Below are positions 32,465 to 41,265 of a stretch of DNA of 64,000 nucleotides, piece after piece. This DNA is from Paracoccaceae bacterium. Its GTDB lineage: Bacteria > Pseudomonadota > Alphaproteobacteria > Rhodobacterales > Rhodobacteraceae. The DNA lies in the NCBI GenBank assembly GCA_014762635.1, contig JABURR010000042.1, forward strand, positions 38,014 through 102,013. Direction: 5' to 3'. Within the stretch, counting starts at the first letter, position 1; every line of letters begins with the position of its first letter. The translations under genes and the position numbers were made by a program. Under the pieces are notes generated by a model. The model ran no database searches and was not told the origin of the DNA. It saw nothing but the letters and a program-made list of their open reading frames with translations.

Positions 32465-34159
32465 ATGCCCGACGAAAAGAAACAGAAAAGCCATACCGTT
32501 GACGATCACATGTTCGGCGATTTCTACCCGCACGACCATGATGGCGACGCCGATCACGACCATGACGACATCGACCCTGGCCCACTGGAGGACAACCCTA
32601 TCTGGCAGCGAGACAACGTCGCGTTGACCTCGGTCGGCATCGATATCGGCTCGGCGGGCACTCAGGTGATCTTCTCAACCATCCACCTTCAGAGGATGGC
32701 TGAAAGCCACGCCTCACGCTACGTGATCGTGGATCGCAAGACAGCCTATGAATCGCCCGTGCGCTTCACCCCCTATGAAGGCGAAACCCGCATCAACGCC
32801 GAGGCCTTGGGCACGGTCATCGACGACGCCTACGGAGAGGCGCGGATTCACCCCCGGGACATCGACACGGGCGTGGTGATCCTGACCGGCGAGGCACTAC
32901 GGCGTGAGAATGCCGAAGCGATCGCCGGTATCGTGGCCGATCGCGGCGGCGATTTCGTCACGGCGACCGCCGGAAATCATATGGAAGCGATGCTCGCCGC
33001 CTACGGGTCGGGCGCGGCCAAGGCCAGCCACGACAAGAAAGCGCGCATCCTGAATGTCGATATCGGCGGCGGCACCACGAAACTGGCGCTGTGCGAGGAC
33101 GGGCACATCCGCTGGACGGCGGCGCTGCATGTGGGCGGCCGCTTGATCGCGACCGAAAACGGCAAGGTCATCCGCGCCGAACCGACCGGGCGGCATCATG
33201 CGGCGGCGGCCGGTCTTGAAGTCACGGTCGGAGAGCCGTGCAGCCCGGACGATATGGCCCGGATCGCAGACCATATGGCCGATCTTTTGGTCGAAGCCCT
33301 GACCGTTTCCCCGATGCCCGAGCGCGTGCGTGAGCTGTTCCTGACCGACATCCCGGAAGACTTCGGCGACCTCGCCGGGATCATGGTGTCCGGTGGCGTC
33401 GGCGAATACGTCTCCGGTCGAGAAACGACCGATTTCGGGGACCTTGGATACCATCTGGGTCGGATTCTGCGCGAGCGCGCCGAAAACGGAGACCTCGACG
33501 CCCCGCTTCTGCCCGCAGCGGCATGCATCCGCGCCACGGCGTTGGGCGCATCGGAATATTCCGTTCAGCTCAGCGGCCAGACCAGCACCATCACCTCGCC
33601 CGGCCGCATCCTGCCACGTCGCAACATGCCGGTCCTGAAACCGGACCTGGAACTGACCGAGACGACGGAACCGGCCGAAATCGCGGCCCGCACGCTGGAT
33701 CATTTCGAGGCCTTTGACCTCGACCCGGCAACGCACGAGGTGGCACTTGCGTACGAGTTCCACCTGGCGCCCGCCTACGGCCACATCCGGGCGCTGGCGG
33801 ACGGGATCGCCCAAGCGATGCAGCCGCGCCTGAAGGGCGGGCATCCGCTCTATGTCATGATCGACGGGGACATCGCGCAAACCCTCGGCGGCATCCTGCG
33901 GGACGAATTGAAGATCGAAAATGACCTTCTCATCCTCGACGGGATCTCGCTGCGGGATTTTGACTACATCGATCTTGGCAAGATCCGGCTCCCGTCCTTC
34001 ACGGTACCGGTCACGGTCAAATCGCTGCTTTTCTCGGAAGATCCGCGCGGCCCCAGACGACAAGAGAAAATCCAGTTTCAGCCGCAGGATCATGGCCACG
34101 GGCACAGCCATTCCCATGGGCATCATCACCATCATCACCACGGTCACAGCCACGACTGA
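32465..34159 (+). CDS. EutA-like ASKHA-family ATPase with His-rich termini (paralogue 1)
   Basis: A 564-aa protein of the EutA (ethanolamine ammonia-lyase reactivase) family. ASKHA ATPase motifs are visible: phosphate-1 VGIDIGSAGTQ (57-67), phosphate-2 NVDIGGGTTKL (197-207) and adenosine GIMVSGGVGEYVSG (305-318). EutA normally rescues B12-inactivated EutBC, but no EutBC is present. It carries H/D-rich residues near the N-terminus (H23, H25, H31, H33) and a C-terminal tail with 14 His among the last 22 residues, which the paralogue at 51183 lacks. It is divergent from bicupin 1. A metal-linked activase for a cupin or other metalloenzyme is an inference. Confidence 0.82.
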   Translation: MPDEKKQKSHTVDDHMFGDFYPHDHDGDADHDHDDIDPGPLEDNPIWQRDNVALTSVGIDIGSAGTQVIFSTIHLQRMAESHASRYVIVDRKTAYESPVRFTPYEGETRINAEALGTVIDDAYGEARIHPRDIDTGVVILTGEALRRENAEAIAGIVADRGGDFVTATAGNHMEAMLAAYGSGAAKASHDKKARILNVDIGGGTTKLALCEDGHIRWTAALHVGGRLIATENGKVIRAEPTGRHHAAAAGLEVTVGEPCSPDDMARIADHMADLLVEALTVSPMPERVRELFLTDIPEDFGDLAGIMVSGGVGEYVSGRETTDFGDLGYHLGRILRERAENGDLDAPLLPAAACIRATALGASEYSVQLSGQTSTITSPGRILPRRNMPVLKPDLELTETTEPAEIAARTLDHFEAFDLDPATHEVALAYEFHLAPAYGHIRALADGIAQAMQPRLKGGHPLYVMIDGDIAQTLGGILRDELKIENDLLILDGISLRDFDYIDLGKIRLPSFTVPVTVKSLLFSEDPRGPRRQEKIQFQPQDHGHGHSHSHGHHHHHHHGHSHD

Positions 34160-34204
34160 GGCGATAATGCCCAATTGACACCGCAGGTTGTCTTGCATCT
34201 AAAT

Positions 34205-34228
34205 GGAACGGAGTTCTTTCTAGCGGAA
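34205..34228. promoter_or_regulatory. island operator element 4 (candidate IclR autoregulatory site)
   Basis: GGAACGGAGTTCT then TTCTAGCGGAA matches the shared composite. It ends 11 bp before the iclR start, which suits autorepression. Confidence 0.6.
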
Positions 34229-34239
34229 CACGTGAGGCA

Positions 34240-35073
34240 ATGACAGACGAGAACAAATCCGGCTCCCGGAAGGAAATCAACAGAAACCCGCGCCGCGACA
34301 GTTCCAGGCTGTCGTCCGTGACGACGGCAATTCACCTGTTGAAGACCTTTACCGAGGAAGACACCGAGTTGGGCATCAGCGAGTTGGCCAAGCGGTTGGG
34401 CGTTGCAAAAAGCACCGTTCACAGGCTTGCCGGCACCCTTCTGGAAGAGGGCCTGCTGCAGCAGAACCCGGAAAATGGCCGCTACAGCCTTGGGGTCGGG
34501 CTGTTTTCGCTCGGCTCCTTGGTTCGGTCGCGGCTGGATGTGACAGCTGAATCGAAGCTCATCCTCAACGACCTGCGCGAGGCAACGCAGGAAAACGTGC
34601 GCCTGGCGGTGCTGGAACGTCAAAGCGTGGTCTTCCTGCACGACTTCGAAAGCCCCCAGACCCTTCGTCTTCGGTCCGGAACCGGGCAGTTGAAACCCGC
34701 GTTCTGCACGGCCGAGGGGCTATGCCTGTTGTCCGGGCTGCGGGAGCCGGAGCTGACGAAGTTCATGGCCTACCCCCGCACCGCGCGCACCGACAAGACC
34801 ATCACCGACGAAGAGGAACTGCGCGCCCGCATCCGCAAGACCAAGCGCCAGGGCTATGCCACCGAGGACGAGGAATGCGACGACGGCACCCGCTGCATCG
34901 CCGCCCCGATCTACAATGGCGAGGGTCGGATCGTCGCCGCGGTCGGGATCGCGGGCCCCCGTGTCCGCATCCGCAAGAGCCAGTTCGCCAAGCTCGCCCC
35001 CGTGGCGCAGGAATCCGCGCAGAAGATCTCGGAACGGCTCGGCTATATTCGCCGCCAGCCGATCTACGTCTGA
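34240..35073 (+). CDS. IclR-family transcriptional regulator, likely master regulator of the island
   Basis: A 277-aa IclR-type regulator. The N-terminal winged helix spans about residues 25-90 (ISELAKRLGVAKSTVHRLAGTLLEEGLL). The C-terminal effector domain includes VRLAVLERQSVVFLHDFES and the conserved CIAAPIYNGEGRIVAAVGIAGPRVR. IclR proteins typically respond to small aromatic or organic acids and bind palindromes as dimers or dimer pairs. It is the only such regulator in the window and is embedded in the rightward operon between the EutA-like and reductase genes. The eleven matching palindromic elements across the island are its best candidate targets. Confidence 0.88.
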   Translation: MTDENKSGSRKEINRNPRRDSSRLSSVTTAIHLLKTFTEEDTELGISELAKRLGVAKSTVHRLAGTLLEEGLLQQNPENGRYSLGVGLFSLGSLVRSRLDVTAESKLILNDLREATQENVRLAVLERQSVVFLHDFESPQTLRLRSGTGQLKPAFCTAEGLCLLSGLREPELTKFMAYPRTARTDKTITDEEELRARIRKTKRQGYATEDEECDDGTRCIAAPIYNGEGRIVAAVGIAGPRVRIRKSQFAKLAPVAQESAQKISERLGYIRRQPIYV

Positions 35074-35108
35074 ACCCGAACCAGGAAACGACGGAACATA
35101 AATCACCC

Positions 35109-36104
35109 ATGGTCAAGATCACCAAACACCCCGACGGCCCCGAGTTCGATTGCGCCGAGGGAGATACGATCCTGCGCGCAGCCCTCAGGGCCGGGGTCGG
35201 CATGTCCTATTCCTGCAACGTGGGCTCCTGTGGAAATTGCCGGTTCGAACTGATCGAGGGAGAAGTCGAGCATCTGCGCAAGGACGCGCCCGCCTGGTCC
35301 GAACGCGACCTGAAGCGCAACCGCTGGCTGGGCTGCCAGGCCCAGCCGAAGGGAGAATGCCGGATCAAGTTCCGCGAGGACCCGGGCGCCATCAGCCCGG
35401 ACACTCCCGAACACCGAACCGCCGAGCTTGTATCGGTCACCCCCGTCACCCATGACATCAGCGAATTTGCTTTCCGTGTGGACGGGACCGACAGCTACAG
35501 CCCCGGACAATACGCCCTTATCACCGCGCCCGGAATCGAAGGCGGGCGGGCCTATTCCATGTCGCGCCTCGCCGGTGACGGGACATGGCGCTTCATGATC
35601 CGCAAGGTTCCGGGTGGTGCCGCGACGGGCCACCTGTTCGAGGCAGCCAAGCCCGGGGATACCCTGTCCATCGACGGCCCCTACGGCACCGGTTGGCTGC
35701 GCGAGGATTGCCCGCGCGACATCGTGCTGATTGCTGGCGGCTCGGGCCTGTCACCGATGGTCTCCATTGCCGAAGGCGCCGCTGCAGCAGGAATGCTCGG
35801 GGACCGAAGGCTTCACTTCTTCTATGGCTGCCGCACCGAGGATGACCTCTTCAACCCCGAGGATATTCTGGGCGCAGAAATTGCCGGGAAAACCAGTTTC
35901 ACGGCGGCCTTGTCCGAACCGGGGTCCGGCTGGACCGGCCCTACCGGTTTCATCCACGACGTCGTGCGCGACACGCTGGGCGAGGCCATCGCCGAGGCCG
36001 AGATCTATTTCGCCGGGCCTGCCGTCATGTCCGCCTCGATCCAGAAGATGGCGCATGAGGCGGGCGTCCCGATGGACCGCCTGCATTTCGACGAGTTCTA
36101 CTAG
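35109..36104 (+). CDS. oxygenase reductase component: plant-type [2Fe-2S] ferredoxin + FAD/NAD(P)H domains
   Basis: A 331-aa electron-transfer flavoprotein. Residues 1-90 are a plant-type ferredoxin domain with C36-x4-C41-x2-C44-x31-C76. An FAD domain follows (GQYALIT, then RAYSMS), and then an NAD-binding domain with LIAGGSGLSPMVSIAE and FYGCRTEDDLF. This is the reductase type that feeds electrons to multicomponent Rieske oxygenases. The start at 35109 gives the canonical N-terminus; no strong ribosome-binding site is seen. It lies 35 bp after iclR and 35 bp before the decarboxylase gene. The likely partners are the oxygenase at 29849 and the ferredoxin at 46937. Confidence 0.9.
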   Translation: MVKITKHPDGPEFDCAEGDTILRAALRAGVGMSYSCNVGSCGNCRFELIEGEVEHLRKDAPAWSERDLKRNRWLGCQAQPKGECRIKFREDPGAISPDTPEHRTAELVSVTPVTHDISEFAFRVDGTDSYSPGQYALITAPGIEGGRAYSMSRLAGDGTWRFMIRKVPGGAATGHLFEAAKPGDTLSIDGPYGTGWLREDCPRDIVLIAGGSGLSPMVSIAEGAAAAGMLGDRRLHFFYGCRTEDDLFNPEDILGAEIAGKTSFTAALSEPGSGWTGPTGFIHDVVRDTLGEAIAEAEIYFAGPAVMSASIQKMAHEAGVPMDRLHFDEFY

Positions 36105-36139
36105 GCCGCAGCCAAGGCGGCACAAAACGAGGGGGAAGA

Positions 36140-37126
36140 ATGGGCAATCTGAAGCTCACCTTGGGCTGCTGGGACTATGACCGCGTCGCCGCCCTGATTG
36201 ACGGCCGCGTACGCCCCAACGGCATCGACCTGACGTTCTTGAACATGATCGTGGAAGAGACGTTCTTCCGGATGCTGAGGAACCGGGAGTTTGACGTCTC
36301 GGAGATGTCCATGTCCTCTTACGTCGTGTCGCTGTTCAAGCCCGAGAAACCCTTCGTCGCCATCCCGGTCTTCCCGAGCCGCTTCTTCCGCCATTCCTGC
36401 ATTTACGTGAACGCGGATTCGGGGATCGAAAGCCCCAAGGACCTGATTGGCAAGCGGATCGGCACACCCGAATACCAGATGACCGCGCCGGTCTGGATCC
36501 GGGGCATCCTGTCGGATCACTACGACGTTCCAGTAGACAGCGTGACCTATGTGACCGGGGGCGAGGAAGCACCCAACCGCGACGAAAAGCTGAAACTTGA
36601 TCTGCCCCCCAACATCAAGGTTGAGCGGATCGGCCCGACCCAGACGCTTGCACAGATGCTGGTGACGGGAGAGATCGACGCGCTTCATACGGCGCGCAAG
36701 CCGTCGACCTTCGACGGGGTGAAGGTGAAGCGCCTCTTCCCCGATTTCGTCCCGGTCGAGCAGGCCTATTGGCGGGAGACCGGCATCTTCCCGATCATGC
36801 ACGTGATCGCCATCCGCCGCGAGGCCTACGAGGAAAACCGCTGGATCGCGATGAACCTCTTCCAGGCGTTCCGCGAGGCGCAAAAGCTCTGCTACGAGGG
36901 GTTGAAGGAAACCGCCGCGCTCAAGGGCATGCTGCCCTGGTTCAACGCCCATGTGGAAGAAACCCTGGCCCAGATGGGTGAGGATTTCTGGCCCTATGGC
37001 GTTGAGAAGAACCGCAAGACGCTTGAGACCTTCCTGCGCTACCACCACGAATCCGGCCTCTCCCCCCGCGTTCTGGGCGTGGAGGAGATGTTCGCGCCGG
37101 AAACCCTCGAGGAGTTCGTCATATGA
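36140..37126 (+). CDS. 4,5-dihydroxyphthalate decarboxylase-like protein (paralogue 2)
   Basis: A 328-aa protein that most resembles Pht5-type 4,5-dihydroxyphthalate decarboxylase among the three paralogues. Blocks are the opening KLTLGCWDYDRVAALIDGRV, IDLTFLN, FDVSEMSMSSYV, VAIPVFPSRFFRHSCIYVN and FPIMHVIAIRREAYEEN. It has no signal peptide, consistent with a cytoplasmic enzyme despite its binding-protein fold. Decarboxylation of a dihydroxylated aromatic dicarboxylate made by the Rieske oxygenase would give a catechol-type intermediate for ring cleavage. It overlaps the next gene by 4 bp. Confidence 0.85.
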   Translation: MGNLKLTLGCWDYDRVAALIDGRVRPNGIDLTFLNMIVEETFFRMLRNREFDVSEMSMSSYVVSLFKPEKPFVAIPVFPSRFFRHSCIYVNADSGIESPKDLIGKRIGTPEYQMTAPVWIRGILSDHYDVPVDSVTYVTGGEEAPNRDEKLKLDLPPNIKVERIGPTQTLAQMLVTGEIDALHTARKPSTFDGVKVKRLFPDFVPVEQAYWRETGIFPIMHVIAIRREAYEENRWIAMNLFQAFREAQKLCYEGLKETAALKGMLPWFNAHVEETLAQMGEDFWPYGVEKNRKTLETFLRYHHESGLSPRVLGVEEMFAPETLEEFVI

Positions 37127-37941
37127 GCAAGGTCACCATCCCCCAGCTTCACGAGATGAAGCGGAACGGCCAGAAGATCTTCGGCGTCGTGGCATGGGAT
37201 ACGCATATGGCTGCCATCGCAGATCGTGTGGGAGCAGAGATCGTCTCGGTCGGGGATACCGTGGGCAAGAACATGTGGGGCCATGACACCATGTTCGAAA
37301 TCACGATGGACGAGATGATCGTCGTGACGAAAGCGGTGCGCCGGGGCGTCAAGAACGCGCTGGTGAGCGCGGATTTCCCCTATGGCCCCTTGCAGGAAGG
37401 TCCGGATGAAGCCGTGCGCGCCGCGATCCGATTTGTCAAAGAGGCCGGCGTGGACCTGATCAAGCTCGACGGCGCCGCGGATTACCCCGAGGCGGTGACC
37501 GCCCTCACCCGCGCGGGCATCCCGGTCTGGGCACAGTTCGGCCTGACGCCGCAGACGGCACTGGCACTGGGGATCCCCTACGAGAACCAGGCAGGCGCGA
37601 CCGAGATGGACGAGGCGACCGTCAACCGCCTGGTTGACGAGGCGAAGATGCTGGAAAAGGCCGGGGCGGCGCTGCTCGACTTCACCAATTCCGGGCCCGT
37701 CGCGGGCCCAAAGGCGGTCGAAGCCGTCAAGGTGCCTGTCATCGGCGGGTTCGGTGGCGGGCCGTGGCTGGATGGCCGGGTGCGGCTTGCGCAGGCCGCG
37801 GTGGGCTACAACGTGGCCGCGCTCGACAAGGAACCGACCGGCTATGCCAACGTGGCGCGGGTGATCCACGATGCGCTGAACGAATGCGCAGGCGACGTAC
37901 GCGCCGCGCGCCAGATCAAGGGACAACCGGGGAGAAACTGA
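37123..37941 (+). CDS. PanB-like (ketopantoate hydroxymethyltransferase-family) aldolase
   Basis: A 272-aa TIM-barrel protein of the PEP mutase/ketopantoate hydroxymethyltransferase superfamily. The metal-binding Asp blocks are visible in VSVGDTVG and SADFPYG, and a Lys lies in DLIKLDGA, where PanB usually has KLEGG. The Glu-to-Asp change and the setting argue against pantothenate synthesis. A retro-aldol or C-C lyase step in the pathway is more likely. The gene is coupled to the decarboxylase (4-bp overlap) and to the hydrolase (1-bp overlap). Confidence 0.78.
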   Translation: MSKVTIPQLHEMKRNGQKIFGVVAWDTHMAAIADRVGAEIVSVGDTVGKNMWGHDTMFEITMDEMIVVTKAVRRGVKNALVSADFPYGPLQEGPDEAVRAAIRFVKEAGVDLIKLDGAADYPEAVTALTRAGIPVWAQFGLTPQTALALGIPYENQAGATEMDEATVNRLVDEAKMLEKAGAALLDFTNSGPVAGPKAVEAVKVPVIGGFGGGPWLDGRVRLAQAAVGYNVAALDKEPTGYANVARVIHDALNECAGDVRAARQIKGQPGRN

Positions 37942-38792
37942 TGCCCTTCGCCGAAATCGACGGAATTTCCACGCGGTATGAGGTCATGGGCGACGGACCA
38001 CCGCTCCTGATGTATTCCCCCGGCGGCTTCGACGCGCGGATCGAGAAATGGACGGACCTCGGCGTCTACAAACGGATCAAGCTGCTCGATCATCTGCCGA
38101 AGCATTTCAAGTGCATCACCTTTGACCGGCGCGAGAACGGTCAATCCGGCGGCCGGGTGGAGCGGATCACCTGGGACCATTTCGTACGCCAGGGTGCGGG
38201 GTTACTGGATCACCTCGGGATCGAGAAGGCGCACCTGATGGGCGGCTGCATGGGTTGCTGCCCTGTGGCGGCCTTCGGCGTCGCCCTGCCCCACCGGACG
38301 CTCTCCATGGTGCATTACTGGCCCGTGGGCGGCGCGAATTACCGGATCAGCGGGCACCAGCGCTTTGCCCGCCACCTCGCCTTTGTCGAGGAGAATGGGC
38401 TGCGGGCCGTGGTCGATCTGGTCAAGAGCCATGACAAGAACTTCAGCGCCGATCCACGCGGCGGCCCATGGGGGCAGCCGATCCGCAATTCCGAGGAGTT
38501 CGCAACCGCCTATGCCGCGCTCGACAAGGCGCAATACCTACTGACGGTCACGGCCATGTATCGCGGCCTGATCGACCGGGACACCGCCCCGGGCGCCGAA
38601 CCCGAGGATTTGATGCGTCTTGATATCCCCTCGCTCATCGTTCCGGGCGCGGACGGGTTTCACGCGACCTCGGCCGCGCGATACCTGCAGGAATGCCTGA
38701 AGGGATCGAACTACTGGGACATAGCCGTCGATGACCAGACCGAGGCGAACGCCCCGGCCCGGATCATCGAGTTCCTGAAATCTGTGGGCTGA
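37941..38792 (+). CDS. alpha/beta hydrolase with Cys nucleophile
   Basis: A 283-aa alpha/beta-hydrolase-fold protein. The nucleophile elbow reads GGCMGC (Cys103), where most family members have Ser. FDRRENGQSGG carries the usual post-strand-4 residues, and an Asp/His pair is plausible in VPGADGFHAT near residue 233. Hydrolases with Cys at this position include dienelactone hydrolases. Hydrolysis of a lactone or C-C bond after ring opening would suit the operon. It is the last gene of the rightward operon and converges with the gene at 38796 across 3 bp. Confidence 0.82.
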   Translation: MPFAEIDGISTRYEVMGDGPPLLMYSPGGFDARIEKWTDLGVYKRIKLLDHLPKHFKCITFDRRENGQSGGRVERITWDHFVRQGAGLLDHLGIEKAHLMGGCMGCCPVAAFGVALPHRTLSMVHYWPVGGANYRISGHQRFARHLAFVEENGLRAVVDLVKSHDKNFSADPRGGPWGQPIRNSEEFATAYAALDKAQYLLTVTAMYRGLIDRDTAPGAEPEDLMRLDIPSLIVPGADGFHATSAARYLQECLKGSNYWDIAVDDQTEANAPARIIEFLKSVG

Positions 38793-38795
38793 CGG

Positions 38796-39740
38796 TCAGC
38801 CCACCAGTTCCAGCACTTCCTTGGCGAAAAGCGACGCAAGGTCGGGCTTTTCGCTGATGATCCCCTGCGAAAACACATGTGCAAGCAGGCGTTCCAGCGT
38901 GCCGGCATTGGGCGCGATGCCATAGGGCAGCGGATCGTCCATGACCTCGCGCACCGCGTCGTGGACCTTGTCGACACCCGTGAGGTCGCCCAATTGCCCG
39001 GCCTTGAGTGCCGCCACGTAGCGGCGCTTGGACTCCGCAAAGGCATTGAAGAGCTGCGTGGCAAGCCCGGGGTGCGCCTCCAGCACATCGTCGCGAACCA
39101 CGACCAGGTGGTTGATCGGGTAGAGCCCGGTCGCCTTCAGCGCCGCCAACCCTGCCTCGAACGGATTCTCGATGATCGGTGCCAGCCCCTCGCCCTTGGC
39201 CGGAAGGCCGACAGCGGCCGGGATCTCACCGCGCAGAAGCTGATCCTCGAGGCGACCCTCGCCGCCCAGTTCCTCGACATTGGCAGGCGGCACGTAGTCG
39301 GCCACGTGCTCGTCATCGGACCGCGCCCAGGTTACCTTCGACAGGTCCACGCCGTATTCCTCGGCCAGGATCGCGCGGGCCCAGACGCCAGTTGTCACCG
39401 TGTAGCCCCGATTTACCCCGACGCGTCGACCCTCCAGGTCCTTCGGATTGTCGATACCCGCCGCCGCGCTCTTCGCCATCGACTTGTGATGAAAGTCCCG
39501 CACAAGAAACACCGGGATCCCAGTGATCTTCGCGCCATGAGCCTTGGCACAGATATAGGTGGTCAGCGCCATTTCCGATACGTCATAGGCCCCTTCCCGC
39601 ACCATCCGGCGGAAGGCTTTCGGCAGGGGCGAAACCTCCTCGAAGGCAAGCTCGTAATCGGGCAAGGTTACCTCGCCTTCCTTCAGGGCGCGGTTGTTAC
39701 CCTGCAAGCGGGTCACGGTGGTCAGGCGGGTCTTCGTCAT
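38796..39740 (-). CDS. divergent 4,5-dihydroxyphthalate decarboxylase/binding-protein-fold protein (paralogue 3)
   Basis: A 314-aa cytosolic-looking protein (no signal peptide) of the same fold as the proteins at 15814 and 36140, but more divergent. Shared blocks are AYDVSEMALTTYI, IDNPKDLEGRRVGVNRGYTVT, LYPINHLVVVRDDV and LFNAFAESKRRYV. The start at 39740 has GAGGAAG 2-8 nt upstream; an upstream in-frame extension to 39785 overlaps the next gene and is rejected. It is 13 bp downstream of the 96-aa gene. Enzyme or ligand-binding role is unresolved. Confidence 0.75.
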   Translation of the reverse strand: MTKTRLTTVTRLQGNNRALKEGEVTLPDYELAFEEVSPLPKAFRRMVREGAYDVSEMALTTYICAKAHGAKITGIPVFLVRDFHHKSMAKSAAAGIDNPKDLEGRRVGVNRGYTVTTGVWARAILAEEYGVDLSKVTWARSDDEHVADYVPPANVEELGGEGRLEDQLLRGEIPAAVGLPAKGEGLAPIIENPFEAGLAALKATGLYPINHLVVVRDDVLEAHPGLATQLFNAFAESKRRYVAALKAGQLGDLTGVDKVHDAVREVMDDPLPYGIAPNAGTLERLLAHVFSQGIISEKPDLASLFAKEVLELVG

Positions 39741-39753
39741 GTCTTCCTCTTTT

Positions 39754-40044
39754 TCAGCAGCAATCAGCATCGCCATCGTCCACAAGCGAAGGTTTCAGCC
39801 AGGCAACGGGCAGGTCGGCGGCGGTCACCTCGCGCACCGGTTTGAACACGCGAACCCGGTAGCGCTGACCGTCAGACCAGAACCGGATCGTGGTGTCGAG
39901 ATCGGGAAAGCCGGGCAGCCCCGAGGCCGCTTCGGAGACCAGCACGAGATCATCGCCCACCAGCTCGAAACGCGCGCGGATTTCATCCTCCACGCGTTCA
40001 AGATGGACGAGGTTGTCCGGATTTCCCCCAAGCCTCTGAAACAT
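39754..40044 (-). CDS. small hypothetical protein ending in a Cys pair
   Basis: A 96-aa acidic protein predicted to be largely beta, with FELVGDDLVLVSEAASGLPGFP and RYRVRVFKPVREV. It ends DGDADCC. No signal peptide and no family I recognise. It heads the two-gene leftward unit with the divergent decarboxylase-like protein and shares a divergent promoter containing an operator with the alcohol dehydrogenase gene. The C-terminal Cys pair could bind metal. The conserved position in an operon is the main support for it being a gene. Confidence 0.6.
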   Translation of the reverse strand: MFQRLGGNPDNLVHLERVEDEIRARFELVGDDLVLVSEAASGLPGFPDLDTTIRFWSDGQRYRVRVFKPVREVTAADLPVAWLKPSLVDDGDADCC

Positions 40045-40065
40045 GTCCCGTTTCGTTCGTGCAAA

Positions 40066-40089
40066 ATGACATTGTTCCTTTATGCGGAA
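40066..40089. promoter_or_regulatory. island operator element 5 (candidate IclR site, doubled)
   Basis: ATGACATTGTTCC then TTTATGCGGAA, immediately followed by TTTGTTC so that a second GGAAC-N3-GTTC palindrome spans 40086-40097. It lies between the divergent 96-aa and alcohol dehydrogenase genes. Confidence 0.6.
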
Positions 40090-40156
40090 CTTTGTTCTTG
40101 AATGCAGTCTGCCGCTTTGCTAACCCGTGGTCAATGTCGAACTGAAGGAGGCGCCC

Positions 40157-41263
40157 TTGTCTGAGAAAGTGCTTGCCGCGGTCCGGACCGCCCCCGAGAC
40201 CACCGAATTCCGGGAGTTCGACATGCCGGACATTCCTGATGACGGCGCGCTTCTGAAAGTCGAAGTGGCCGGCATTTGCGGCACCGACGTCAAGTTCTAC
40301 TCCAAGCCACCGATCGACGATCCCGTGATCATGGGGCATGAGAATATCGGCTATATCGCCAAGGCGGGAAAGACCTTCCAGAAGCGTCGCGGCCTCAAGG
40401 AAGGAGACCTGGTCTTCGCCGAACATTACGTCGGCTGCATGAATTGCGAACATTGCCACCGGGGCGACTATCGGCTCTGCATGGCGACCGACTGGCGCAA
40501 GAACCCCGAGGGCATCCGCTTCGGCTATACCTCGGCCAAGCGCGCGCCGCATCTGTGGGGCGGGTTCGCGCAGTACATGTACCTTCCGTGGAACTCGGTC
40601 CTGCACAAGGTGCCTGCTGGCCTGTCGCCGGAACTGGCGGGCGTCGTCACGCCCATGGCGAACGGCATCCAGTGGGCTCTGTTCGACTGCAAGGTCGGCT
40701 ATGACAGCCGCGTTCTGGTGCAGGGGCCGGGGCAACAGGGGCTGAGCCAGGTGGTGGCCTGCAAGCAGGCAGGTGCATCGCTCATCATCATCACCGGCAC
40801 GAACGAGGACAAGAAGCGCCTCGAGGTCGCCAAGAAACTCGGCGCCGATTACACCATCAACGTCGAGGAAGAAGATCCGCTGGAGCGGATCAACGCCATC
40901 ACCTCGGGCGAGGGCGTGGACGTGGCGCTGGATTGCACCGCGGGCGCGGGCACGATCCCGACGCTGCTGGGCATCGAGGCGCTGAAACGCAAGGGCGGCA
41001 CGCTGCTGATCCAGGGCGAAGGGCTTGCCGAATTCCCGAACTTCCCCTTCGGCAAGATCGCCAACAAGTACATCACGGTGAAGGCCGCGCGGGGCCACAA
41101 CTACGAATCTTGCGAGTTGGGCCTGCGGCAACTCAATTCCGATCGCTTCCCACTGGATCTGATCACCACGCATCGCTACGGGCTCGAACGAACCCACGAC
41201 GCGATCAAGGCGGTGGGTGCTTCTGGCGAGGTGATCCACATGTCCCTCATGCCCTGGGAGTGA
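40157..41263 (+). CDS. zinc-dependent alcohol dehydrogenase-family protein
   Basis: A 368-aa medium-chain dehydrogenase. Catalytic zinc residues lie in GICGTDVKF and MGHENIG, and the structural zinc loop is [16 protein letters not shown] nucleotide loop is seen near [15 protein letters not shown], where the usual GxGxxG is GPGQQG. The TTG start at 40157 has AAGGAGG 5 nt upstream. It heads the operon with the G3E GTPase, LigK-like and LigJ-like genes, so it may perform the dehydrogenase step between ring cleavage and 4-oxalomesaconate, but it is unrelated in fold to LigC. Confidence 0.87.
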   Translation: MSEKVLAAVRTAPETTEFREFDMPDIPDDGALLKVEVAGICGTDVKFYSKPPIDDPVIMGHENIGYIAKAGKTFQKRRGLKEGDLVFAEHYVGCMNCEHCHRGDYRLCMATDWRKNPEGIRFGYTSAKRAPHLWGGFAQYMYLPWNSVLHKVPAGLSPELAGVVTPMANGIQWALFDCKVGYDSRVLVQGPGQQGLSQVVACKQAGASLIIITGTNEDKKRLEVAKKLGADYTINVEEEDPLERINAITSGEGVDVALDCTAGAGTIPTLLGIEALKRKGGTLLIQGEGLAEFPNFPFGKIANKYITVKAARGHNYESCELGLRQLNSDRFPLDLITTHRYGLERTHDAIKAVGASGEVIHMSLMPWE

Positions 41264-41265
41264 GC

